From contig JAKJCD010000068.1 of assembly GCA_022706625.1 (NCBI GenBank), forward strand, positions 286 to 9,261: a stretch of 8,976 bases of DNA. Reading direction: 5' to 3'. The position numbers were made by a program, and so were the translations under genes. The DNA comes from Bacillota bacterium (GTDB lineage Bacteria; Bacillota; Clostridia; Peptostreptococcales; Anaerovoracaceae). Of this stretch, positions 1 to 6,525 are shown piece after piece; position 1 is the first letter of the stretch, and every line of letters begins with the position of its first letter. The notes under the pieces were generated by a model. That model ran no database searches. It had not been told where the DNA came from and saw nothing but the letters and a program-made list of their open reading frames with translations.

Positions 1-355
1 TGGCGGCGGCAAGTATGTATTCTCCGTCGGGGAAGGAACGCCATTCAATATATCTATAGGAACCATCCTTGCATTTATAGCGATTGGTAAAATTAAGGAC
101 CGTATTCTGTTCGCTCAAATCAGCCATTGCTCCAAGTGTCGCCTCTATATCCTCGGGATGTACGAAATCGAGGAACTTCCGACTCTCCAGCTCTTCAACA
201 GAGTACCCTAAGATATGCTCCCAGGCAGAATTCACCTTTAAAAAGTTCCCATAAATATCAGCAATACATAAAAGATCCAGATTCACGGTAAAAAATTTTT
301 CTAACATTTTGCTATAGTCTTTCATGCAGCTGCTCACCCTTTTAAGAGTTTCCAT
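1..355 (-). CDS. PAS-domain sensory protein, N-terminal part (runs off window)
   Basis: Reading the minus strand from ATG at 355 gives an open frame of 118 codons to the window edge, so the C-terminus is missing. After a short polar N-terminus (about residues 1-20) a PAS fold follows: FTVNLDLLCIAD, GNFLKVNSAWEHILGYS, FVHPEDIEATL and YKCKDGSYRYIEWRS are the usual strands, the HPED turn and the C-terminal strands. PAS domains of this kind sense small ligands or redox state at the head of histidine kinases, diguanylate cyclases or sigma-54 activators. The output domain lies outside the window and cannot be named. AAAGG lies 7 nt before ATG 355. A second in-frame ATG at 325 is preceded by GGGTGAG and is an alternative start. 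The gene points the same way as the M20 peptidase and putP genes, 186 nt after the peptidase stop, with a hairpin repeat between, so it may be transcribed separately. Confidence 0.85.
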   Translation of the reverse strand, partial: METLKRVSSCMKDYSKMLEKFFTVNLDLLCIADIYGNFLKVNSAWEHILGYSVEELESRKFLDFVHPEDIEATLGAMADLSEQNTVLNFTNRYKCKDGSYRYIEWRSFPDGEYILAAA

Positions 356-463
356 TTCCTCGCCTTTGGTATCATATTTTTCTTTTTTGCCGTGACTGTT
401 TATTCTTATCTTAATATATCGGCTCTTTTCAGCCCTGCTTTAATCGCCGCATCAAAACAATGT

Positions 464-526
464 GGCAAGGGGACGCTTTGTTTGCCACCAGGAGAATTAA
501 GGTGGCAAACAAAGCGTCCCCTTGCC
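464..526. repeat. Perfect 26-bp inverted repeat (REP-like hairpin)
   Basis: Arm 464-489 (begins GGCAAGGGGACGCTTTG, ends GCCACC) is the exact reverse complement of arm 501-526, with an 11-nt loop at 490-500. It sits 15 nt past the stop of the M20 peptidase gene. No T-run follows on either strand, so it is not a typical rho-independent terminator, though such a stem could still protect a 3' end. One arm recurs exactly at 3787-3812. Intergenic placement, strong dyad and recurrence resemble REP sequences mobilised by IS200-like RAYT transposases. That link is inference, as no transposase is in the window. Confidence 0.9.
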
Positions 527-541
527 CCGGGTGCACAAACG

Positions 542-1750
542 CTATTTGCAGAAATCCATGGCAACGCTAGCATAGATCAGCGTTGTCGGCACAAGAGTAT
601 CGACCCTGATATTTTCTGTTGCCGAGTGGGCGCTTTCTATATCCCCCGGGCCTAAAACTATTGTGGGAACTTTCCCATAATAGTTTATCAAACCACCGTC
701 GCTCCAGGCAGAAAAGGCTAGGATTTCCGGCTTGGATCCGGTCACATCCACGATTGCCTTTTCAGCCGATTTAACTACAGGATCCTGAGGATCGGTGTTC
801 ATCGATTCATGGATATAGTGCCCATCCATATAGCTTATTTCCATGACCTTTATCCCAGCTTTGAACGTTGGATCTTCTGCGCTCAACTCATCAATGACCT
901 GTTGGTACTCCTGTACTATATCATCGAAGCGCTCTCCGGGGATCCAGCGCCTGTCTAACTGAAGAATGCATTCTCCGGCCACAGTGCTCGGCTGGGTCCC
1001 CCCTTTGATAAAACCGTAGTTCATACTTGGGCTTCCGATAATCGGATGAGGTCTCTTTTTTTCAATCTTTGGAATCAGCTCATTCTCCAATTTGCTGATA
1101 AAAATTGCAGCTTTTTGTATCGCATTGATACCTTCTTTTTGTCTTGATCCATGGACGGTTTTCCCGGTAAACGTAAATTCAAACCACTCCAGACCGCGAT
1201 GTCCAACGCAGATATCCATATTCGTCGGTTCGCCGACTATGGCCGCATCAGGCATCTTGGTACAGTTTTCCAGCCAGGCCCTGGTGCCCAGGCTCTTAGC
1301 TTCCTCATCGATGAGCGCCCCAAAGATTAGATCCCCTGCTATTTCTATTTCCGCTCTTTTAATAGCAGCCATAGCCATCATCATGCAAGCCAGACCGCCC
1401 TTCATGTCGACTGTCCCGCGGCCATATATACAGCCGCTCTTGATTATAGCTTCGTACGGATCTCCGGGCATATCGTAAGGCGGAACAGTATCGGTATGCC
1501 CCGTGAGCAGCAGGGTTTTCCCCCTGCCCGTCCCCTTAAGAGCTGCAATTACATTGAATCTTCCGTCTTGAACCGGGATAAGCTCCGCTTCTATTCCCTC
1601 ACAAATAAAGAAATCATGTATGTACTCAGCTGTTTCAGTTTCCTGATTTTTAATCCCTTCATGGCTTGGAAAGCTGACCAGCTTCGTCAGCAGATCTATT
1701 ATTTCCTGCTCGGAAAAACTCTCCTTGATCTTTTTCAATACATTACTCAT
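542..1750 (-). CDS. M20 family zinc metallopeptidase / deacylase (ArgE/DapE-like)
   Basis: A 402-residue cytosolic hydrolase of the M20 family (ArgE, DapE, CPG2, aminoacylase), which cleaves an amide bond to release an amino acid from a peptide or N-acyl amino acid. The di-zinc site is complete: H85 in GHTDTVP, bridging D115 in VDMKGG, catalytic E149 and ligand E150 in DEE, E174 in GEPT, and H375 near the C-terminus. H200 in GKTVHGS is the dimer-interface His that closes the partner active site, and about 180-300 forms the lid/dimerisation domain. Length is normal for the family. AGGAG lies 8 nt before the ATG at 1750. The gene starts 66 nt after the putP stop on the same strand, so co-transcription is likely. 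Exact substrate (acetylornithine, succinyl-diaminopimelate, dipeptide, carbamoyl amino acid) cannot be read from sequence, so no symbol is given. The antisense frames across it are shadows. Confidence 0.93.
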   Translation of the reverse strand: MSNVLKKIKESFSEQEIIDLLTKLVSFPSHEGIKNQETETAEYIHDFFICEGIEAELIPVQDGRFNVIAALKGTGRGKTLLLTGHTDTVPPYDMPGDPYEAIIKSGCIYGRGTVDMKGGLACMMMAMAAIKRAEIEIAGDLIFGALIDEEAKSLGTRAWLENCTKMPDAAIVGEPTNMDICVGHRGLEWFEFTFTGKTVHGSRQKEGINAIQKAAIFISKLENELIPKIEKKRPHPIIGSPSMNYGFIKGGTQPSTVAGECILQLDRRWIPGERFDDIVQEYQQVIDELSAEDPTFKAGIKVMEISYMDGHYIHESMNTDPQDPVVKSAEKAIVDVTGSKPEILAFSAWSDGGLINYYGKVPTIVLGPGDIESAHSATENIRVDTLVPTTLIYASVAMDFCK

Positions 1751-1816
1751 TCTTCGTTCTCCTATGGCGGGGGAATAGGTTCAAAGCTATATTCAGCAAT
1801 ATTTTTGTTGATCAAA

Positions 1817-3385
1817 TTACCGCCCGCTGCTTACCTGCCTTGCTGCTTCAAATTCCTGAACTATGCTTTCTTCTGGTTCTCTTGATAATACGGAGACAAT
1901 TATAATGAATATACATGAAACAACAAATGCAGGAAATAGCTCATATATGCCGAAAATCCCACCCATCGGTTTCAGCACTAATTTCCATAAGAAGACCATG
2001 CCGCCGCCGCTTAGCATGCCCGCTATCGCTCCCGATCTGGTCATGCGTTTCCAGAAAAGGGAGAAGATCATCGCAGGGCCGAAGGTGGCCCCAAAACCCG
2101 CCCAAGCAAAAGAGACCACAGTAAATATCACACTGTTTTCATCCAAAGCAATAACCATGGAAAGAAGAGCTATCACAAGCAAGGTAATTCTGGTGCAATA
2201 TAGGATGGTCTTGTCGGAGGCATCCTTTTTTAGCAGGCCATGGAAAATATTTTTGGAAAAGGCCGAAGCTGCAATCAGCAGATAAGAATCCGAAGAGCTG
2301 ATTGTGGCGGCAAGGATCCCCGCCATCACTACACCTGCTATTATTGGAATAAAAAAGCTGGTAGAAATCAAAATAAAGATATTTTCTGCGGAACTCTGCG
2401 TCAGGAATACATTTGGATACAAAGATCTTCCGATGATGCCGATGGATACTGCGGCGAAAAGAGAAATGGCGCACCAAACCGTTGCTATTCTTCTGGACAT
2501 CTTTAAAGACTGTGGGTTTTTGATTGCCATGAACTTCAGAAGTACCTGCGGCATCCCAAAGTATCCCAGCCCCCAGGAAAGTGTAGAGATTACTGTTAAA
2601 AGTCCATATGGAGCAGCATCTCCAAACAGAGGCCTGCCGCCTGCATCCAGCTGCTGGATTCCTTCTGCCATTGTCGGCTGAGCTATTCCGAAGAACTCAA
2701 AGAAGCCAGGGATCTGCTGCACATTTTCCATAATTGCCTGTATTCCCCCTGCCGCAGTCGTCCCGGCGATCAGAACGACCACCAAAGAAAAGAACATCAC
2801 GACGCCCTGCATGAAGTCGGAAGCACTTTCGGCCAGGAATCCGCCTATATACGTATAACAAACCACAAAAATCGCTCCCGCGATCATCATGTATTGATAT
2901 TTTATATCAAATAAAGTACTGAAAAGCTTGCCCATAGTCACCAGGCAGCTTGCTGCGTAAACAGTGAAAAAGACCAATATAAAAAATGCCGCTATTGTCA
3001 TGAGCACTTTTTTATTCTCTTTGAATCTGTTGCTGAAAAAGTCCGGGATAGTTATTGAATTTCCGGCTATTACAGTGTAATTTCGAAGTCGTTTCGAAAC
3101 AAACAGCCAATTCAAATAAGTTCCGATAAGAAGCCCGATCGCCGTCCACACCGCATCGCTTAGACCATACCAATATGCGACTCCCGGCAACCCCATGAGC
3201 AGCCATCCGCTCATATCCGAAGCCTCGGCGCCCATTGCCGTGATCCATGGCCCTAAGGATCTGCCGCCAATTAAATAATTACTGCTGCTCTCTCCTGCTC
3301 TTCTTGCATAATGCAATCCGATGCCGATAACCACTGCCATGTAAAGAATCATGGCAATAAAAATCTGTCCCTTTTCTCCAATCAT
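1817..3385 (-). CDS. putP: Sodium/proline symporter (PutP-type, SSS family)
   Basis: A 522-residue polytopic inner-membrane protein of the sodium:solute symporter family, predicted to import proline with Na+. It has the repeated hydrophobic segments expected for about 13 helices. PutP landmarks are present: GGRSLGPWITA with R42, then ASDMSGWLLMGLPG with D57 and S59 (matching E. coli R40, D55, S57); Y143 in TVYAASC; W271 in WGLGYFGMPQ; and TISSSDSYLL at 361-370, where S364/S365 align with the Na+ ligands S340/T341. The last 20 or so residues are a charged cytoplasmic tail. GTGAGGGA stands about 7 nt before the ATG. It is the first gene of a minus-strand pair with the M20 peptidase, suggesting uptake followed by intracellular processing. 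Proline is the best guess; betaine or another amino acid is possible because SSS specificity drifts. Confidence 0.92.
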   Translation of the reverse strand: MIGEKGQIFIAMILYMAVVIGIGLHYARRAGESSSNYLIGGRSLGPWITAMGAEASDMSGWLLMGLPGVAYWYGLSDAVWTAIGLLIGTYLNWLFVSKRLRNYTVIAGNSITIPDFFSNRFKENKKVLMTIAAFFILVFFTVYAASCLVTMGKLFSTLFDIKYQYMMIAGAIFVVCYTYIGGFLAESASDFMQGVVMFFSLVVVLIAGTTAAGGIQAIMENVQQIPGFFEFFGIAQPTMAEGIQQLDAGGRPLFGDAAPYGLLTVISTLSWGLGYFGMPQVLLKFMAIKNPQSLKMSRRIATVWCAISLFAAVSIGIIGRSLYPNVFLTQSSAENIFILISTSFFIPIIAGVVMAGILAATISSSDSYLLIAASAFSKNIFHGLLKKDASDKTILYCTRITLLVIALLSMVIALDENSVIFTVVSFAWAGFGATFGPAMIFSLFWKRMTRSGAIAGMLSGGGMVFLWKLVLKPMGGIFGIYELFPAFVVSCIFIIIVSVLSREPEESIVQEFEAARQVSSGR

Positions 3386-3445
3386 AAATAATCCCTCACT
3401 TAATTTTCGTTGTTATTTGATGTTGACCCGGTTCAATGATACCGT

Positions 3446-3475
3446 GTTATAACATCGCTTCGGTATTCAAGACAA
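3446..3475 (-). promoter_or_regulatory. Possible sigma-70-type promoter of putP with overlapping dyad
   Basis: On the minus strand TTGTCT (3475-3470) and TATAAC (3451-3446) are 18 nt apart, placing a start near 3439, about 54 nt upstream of the putP ATG. The -10 lies in the 8-bp palindrome GTTATAAC (3446-3453), and ATACCG (3439-3444) with CGGTAT (3461-3466) forms an inverted repeat around it, where a repressor could bind. The -35 match is only fair, so this is tentative. Confidence 0.35.
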
Positions 3476-3773
3476 AAAAATAAAAAATGCAGTACGAATT
3501 AACTCTATCAGATTAGCGGGCTGCTGTAAATAATCAATATTATCAATATAATCAGGGTATTTTACTTTTGATGTGGGTAGTTTTTGTAAATTACCTTTTT
3601 TCAATTCATATGCTTTGTGGTAAACACCGATTAGGCCATGGATATACTACCGGATAAGGCTTTCTCAATTAATGATTAAACACAATTGAGTGGTTAACTA
3701 GATTATATGCTTAAAAAAGAATATCACACGATATTCAGTAAATGGTTCGTAGTTGATTTATAAAAACAAATTT

Positions 3774-3818
3774 GGTGGCAAGGGGTGGCAAGGGGACGCT
3801 TTGTTTGCCACCTTGCCA
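3774..3818. repeat. Second copy of hairpin repeat arm, with local 10-bp duplication
   Basis: Positions 3787-3812 are identical to the 26-nt arm at 464-489 and in the same orientation. The matching second arm is absent. Instead GGTGGCAAGG is tandemly duplicated (3774-3783 and 3784-3793), and CCTTGCCA at 3811-3818 lets TGGCAAGGGGTGGCAA (3776-3791) pair with TTGCCACCTTGCCA (3805-3818) apart from a 2-nt bulge, leaving a 13-nt loop. It appears to be a rearranged member of the same repeat family in the intergenic region. Confidence 0.8.
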
Positions 3819-4005
3819 TACTTAAAAATATAAGAGCATAAGCCCTAAAAATAGGTTAAAATAAAAGAGCAGTGCATAAGCATTCTAATGATGTGCGCAG
3901 GATTATTTTTTGAATTTTATTTACATGGATCGCAGTATTAATAAATTGAAAAGGGGTCGCAATGGACAAAGTTGAACTGTGAATTTGAACAGGGGGGAGA
4001 TAATC

Positions 4006-4713
4006 ATGGACAAATCCGAAATTAACAGAGGGGAATGGCGCCAAATTCAAATGAAGGCTATAAGAAAAAGGCACTCCGTGCGGGCCTACATCGACCGGGC
4101 AATCGAGCCTGACACATTGAGTCTGCTTAATCAATATATAAATGAATGCAACCGGGAGAGCGGATTCAATATCCAGCTTTGTGCAAATGAACCCGCTGCT
4201 TTTTCAGGGGCCATGGCCAGATACGGCAAATTCCGCAACGTAAAGAACTACATAGCAGTGGTGGGAAAGGACGATAACAGCCTTGATGAAAAAGCAGGCT
4301 ACTACGGCGAGAAAATCGTATTAAAGGCTCAGGAACTCGGCCTCAATACCTGTTGGGTCGCTCTGACCTTCAGCAAGAGCAAGACTAAAAAAACCATTAA
4401 AATAAAGCGTGGCGAAAAGCTGTTGCTGGTCATTTCCTTGGGTTATGGTGAAACGGACGGCATCTCGCATAAAGGAAAAACCATCGAACAACTCTGCCGA
4501 ACAGACGGCAAGATGCCGGAATGGTTCCGTAATGGGATGGAAGCCGTCCAGCTTGCCCCCACTGCCAGGAACCAGCAGAAATTCATTTTCCACCTGACCG
4601 GAGATGAGGTAAAAGCCGAAGCCGGCACCGGCTTTTACACTAAAGTAGATCTTGGCATTGCCAAATGTCATTTTGAAATAGGCTCCGGCAGGAAGCTGAT
4701 GCAGGAGCCATAA
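4006..4713 (+). CDS. Nitroreductase-family flavoprotein (TM1586-like)
   Basis: A 235-residue soluble protein resembling FMN-dependent nitroreductases, nearest in layout to the TM1586 subfamily. Visible family features are the N-terminal RKRHSVRAY (about 20-28), whose basic residues usually contact the FMN phosphate; a mid-protein AQELGLNTCWVA (about 108-119); APTARNQQ (184-191), the family's Ala-Pro-Ser/Thr-Ala-x-Asn flavin contact; and VDLGIAKCHFEI (214-225). The expected activity is NAD(P)H-dependent two-electron reduction, with unknown substrate. The frame opens upstream at a GTG (3979), but GGGGGGAG six nt before ATG 4006 fixes that as the start. It is the first plus-strand gene, 140 nt upstream of the sigma-54 activator, with no terminator visible between. 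Whether it shares that gene's function is uncertain. The annotation is by motif resemblance and substrate assignment is not possible. Confidence 0.75.
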   Translation: MDKSEINRGEWRQIQMKAIRKRHSVRAYIDRAIEPDTLSLLNQYINECNRESGFNIQLCANEPAAFSGAMARYGKFRNVKNYIAVVGKDDNSLDEKAGYYGEKIVLKAQELGLNTCWVALTFSKSKTKKTIKIKRGEKLLLVISLGYGETDGISHKGKTIEQLCRTDGKMPEWFRNGMEAVQLAPTARNQQKFIFHLTGDEVKAEAGTGFYTKVDLGIAKCHFEIGSGRKLMQEP

Positions 4714-4753
4714 AGCGGGACGGTTTTAAGCTCTGATTTTTATCTTTTCAGGG

Positions 4754-4783
4754 TTGACGAGTCACTTTGATTTTGGTCATATT
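4754..4783 (+). promoter_or_regulatory. Candidate sigma-70-type promoter of the sigma-54 activator gene
   Basis: TTGACG (4754-4759) and CATATT (4778-4783) are 18 nt apart, giving a start near 4790. This lies downstream of the far upstream TTG at 4767 and upstream of the ATG at 4854, supporting the shorter protein. The -10 match is modest (4 of 6). Confidence 0.4.
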
Positions 4784-4853
4784 TGCTGACCGGGATGTTC
4801 AGTGGAGGCTGGTTTTCGTCGAGCCTATGCGGGAGGAGAAAGCTGAGGCAGTT

Positions 4854-6257
4854 ATGAAACTATCTAATGATGATTACAAACTATTTCTTGAGCATGTGCC
4901 GGGGCTTCTTGCCATTGACATGGAAGGCAATATCGTGTACATGAGCGAGCAGTGCGCCGATTACCTGAGAGTCGATCTGGAAGGATCCATAGGGAAGAAA
5001 GTGGACCATGTTTTCCCCTACACAAAGATGCTGGAGGGTCTGAAAAGCGACAAGGTTCAAATCGTTTTTTATAATTCGAACGTGGGCATCGGCATCAGCG
5101 TTCACGTACCTGTATATAAAGGCAAGACTAAGATGGGCTTGCTGGAATATGATGTGATCCAGGGGTCGGAATTCCTGTATGAGTTTTCGGATCAATACAG
5201 GCAGTTCCTCGATCAGGAGTTTAAATTCCTGTCACATGAAATTTCAAATCTCTCCGGCACAAAATACACGATCAACAATATCATCGGCAATTCGGAACAG
5301 ATCGTCAGCCTCAGGGAGCAGATAGCTCAAGCCGCTCATACCAATTCCAATGTTTTGATAACCGGCGAAACCGGGACCGGAAAGGAACTCGTAGCTCATT
5401 CAATACATAATCTGAGCGGCCGTCGGAATGATCCTTTTGTGCGCATCAATGCTTCGGCTTTGCCGGAATCGCTGGAAGAGTCCGAGTTATTCGGCTATGA
5501 TGCGGGCTCCTTCACAGGAGCTTTAAAAGAAGGGAAAAAAGGCAAATTTGAACAGGCGGATAAAGGGACTTTTTTTATCGATGAAATCAACCAGATGTCC
5601 ATGAGGTTGCAGCCTAAAATCCTGCGAGCCATTCAGGAAAAAGAAATCAACAGGATAGGCGGATCCGCATCCATTTCTATTGATACGAGGATAATCACTG
5701 CAACAAATACGGATCTGAAACAGCTGATCAAGGAAGGCAAATTCAGAGAAGATCTCTACTACCGGTTGAATGTTATAGAAATCCACACTCCCTCACTAAG
5801 AGACCGGTTAACGGATCTGCCTTTGTTAACCGAGTCCGCCGTCTCTGAATTGAATCAGGTCATGGGGAAAAAGGTGTCGAAGATCGATCCTGTTGTATAT
5901 GAAATGTTCAAATCCTATGAATGGCCGGGAAATGTCCGGGAGCTGCACAATGTGATCGAACGGGCCATGAATTATGTTGAAAGCGATTCTCTTTTGCCCG
6001 AGCATTTTAAATTCAAGCAGGTCTTTTTTGAGAAATTGGACGAGTCCGCTTATTATAATATCAATATTAATACAGATCAGAAAAATGTCTTTGAAAGCAC
6101 AAACCCGATTGGGACGTTGAAAAAAACCGCAGAAAAAGAATTTATAATTAAAGTGCTCTCGGACTGCCGCAATAATAAAAGCCAAGCTGCAAAAGTCTTA
6201 AAAATATCCAGGCCGCTGCTTTATCAGAAGATGAACAGACTGGGCATTAATTTATGA
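4854..6257 (+). CDS. PAS-domain sigma-54-dependent transcriptional activator
   Basis: A 467-residue bacterial enhancer-binding protein. A PAS sensor (about 6-104; VPGLLAIDMEGNIVYMS) is joined by a short linker to an AAA+ sigma-54 interaction domain (about 143-375) and a Fis-type HTH at the C-terminus (about 421-467; KSQAAKVLKISRPLLYQK). ATPase motifs are complete: Walker A GETGTGKE (171-178), the sigma-54 contact loop as GSFTGA (218-223) in place of the usual GAFTGA, Walker B GTFFIDEI (238-245, D243/E244), arginine finger in FREDLYYR (R299) and sensor II WPGNVRE (357-363). It should hydrolyse ATP to open -24/-12 promoters after its PAS domain binds a ligand; there is no receiver domain, so no phosphorelay is needed. 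The frame extends upstream to a TTG at 4767. ATG 4854 is preferred because TGAGG lies 5 nt before it; ATG 4827 lacks a well-placed site. A sigma-54 promoter just downstream makes the antiporter/amidase operon the likely target. Confidence 0.95.
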   Translation: MKLSNDDYKLFLEHVPGLLAIDMEGNIVYMSEQCADYLRVDLEGSIGKKVDHVFPYTKMLEGLKSDKVQIVFYNSNVGIGISVHVPVYKGKTKMGLLEYDVIQGSEFLYEFSDQYRQFLDQEFKFLSHEISNLSGTKYTINNIIGNSEQIVSLREQIAQAAHTNSNVLITGETGTGKELVAHSIHNLSGRRNDPFVRINASALPESLEESELFGYDAGSFTGALKEGKKGKFEQADKGTFFIDEINQMSMRLQPKILRAIQEKEINRIGGSASISIDTRIITATNTDLKQLIKEGKFREDLYYRLNVIEIHTPSLRDRLTDLPLLTESAVSELNQVMGKKVSKIDPVVYEMFKSYEWPGNVRELHNVIERAMNYVESDSLLPEHFKFKQVFFEKLDESAYYNININTDQKNVFESTNPIGTLKKTAEKEFIIKVLSDCRNNKSQAAKVLKISRPLLYQKMNRLGINL

Positions 6258-6314
6258 TTTAAATAAAGGGCATTAACATGTAAGTGTTGAAATACAGTGT
6301 AAGCCTAGACGAAC

Positions 6315-6338
6315 AGTTTTGCAAGAGCAAGCAAAACT
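6315..6338. promoter_or_regulatory. Putative upstream activating site for the sigma-54 activator
   Basis: AGTTTTGC (6315-6322) and GCAAAACT (6331-6338) form a perfect 8-bp inverted repeat with an 8-nt spacer. Its centre lies about 156 nt upstream of the predicted sigma-54 start at about 6483, within the usual range for enhancer sites bound by Fis-HTH activators, and immediately after the activator gene. It lacks a T-run, so it is not a terminator. Assignment to this activator is inference. Confidence 0.5.
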
Positions 6339-6386
6339 CTGAAATGTGTGGAAGCGGTCACAATATTCAGATAATAACCGGTTCTT

Positions 6387-6419
6387 TGGTGTCAGCTTGT
6401 ACTGACACCACTGTTTTTT
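6387..6419 (+). terminator. Rho-independent terminator of the sigma-54 activator gene
   Basis: TGGTGTCAG (6387-6395) pairs perfectly with CTGACACCA (6402-6410) around a 6-nt loop, followed within 3 nt by six T residues (6414-6419). It lies 130 nt past the activator stop and 38 nt before the -24 element, so it separates read-through from the activator gene and the sigma-54-driven operon. Confidence 0.88.
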
Positions 6420-6456
6420 CAAACATCAAAACCCACAAACTTCAATGTTTTTCGGC

Positions 6457-6472
6457 TGGCATGGCTTTTGCG
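6457..6472 (+). promoter_or_regulatory. Sigma-54 (-24/-12) promoter of the antiporter/amidase operon
   Basis: TGGCATGGCTTTTGCG matches the TGGCAC-N5-TTGCW consensus, with the invariant GG (6458-6459) and GC (6470-6471) separated by exactly 10 nt. The only clear departures are T for C in the -24 box and G for W at the end. The start is predicted near 6483, giving a leader of about 43 nt before ATG 6526. A sigma-54 activator gene lies directly upstream. Confidence 0.85.
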
Positions 6473-6525
6473 TTACTAAAAAGCGAATAACGTTATTCTC
6501 TTTTATTATTATTAAGGAGGGAAAT

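Larger units (their letters stand above)
3386..4005. other. Divergent intergenic region between putP and nitroreductase
   Basis: About 620 nt without a convincing protein gene. It is AT-rich and carries the upstream regions of the two divergent units. From left to right it holds: the putP leader with a weak promoter and a dyad (3439-3475); an AT-rich stretch with repeated ATCAATAT words (about 3530-3555); a 7-bp inverted repeat CTCAATT-N13-AATTGAG (3664-3690); the second copy of the hairpin repeat (3774-3818); and a weak promoter candidate TTTACA-N16-TAAATT (3920-3947) upstream of the nitroreductase. A tiny frame MDKVEL (3962-3982) precedes the nitroreductase. No -24/-12 site was found on either strand. 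A minus-strand frame at 3856-4134 resembles no known protein and overlaps the nitroreductase start. Confidence 0.7.

Noticed and set aside
464..526. Perfect inverted repeat as rho-independent terminator of the M20 gene
   Set aside because: No T-run follows the stem on the minus strand, and the arm is a recurring repeat, so a repeat-family explanation is preferred.
392..655. 87-codon plus-strand frame across the hairpin repeat
   Set aside because: It runs through both arms of the inverted repeat and into the antisense of the M20 peptidase 3' end, with no family resemblance.
3776..3804. TGGCAAGGGG... as a second -24/-12 promoter
   Set aside because: The TGGC is followed by CGCTTTG rather than TTGC, and the GC lies 9 rather than 10 nt from the GG. 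It is part of the repeat family.
3856..4134. 92-codon minus-strand open frame in the intergenic region
   Set aside because: It overlaps the nitroreductase start antisense, has no recognisable domain, and contains no supporting ribosome site that I could see.
4617..4638. GC-rich hairpin AAGCCGGCACCGGCTTTT resembling a terminator
   Set aside because: It lies inside the nitroreductase coding region before the conserved VDLGIAKCHFEI segment, and the T-run is only four bases.
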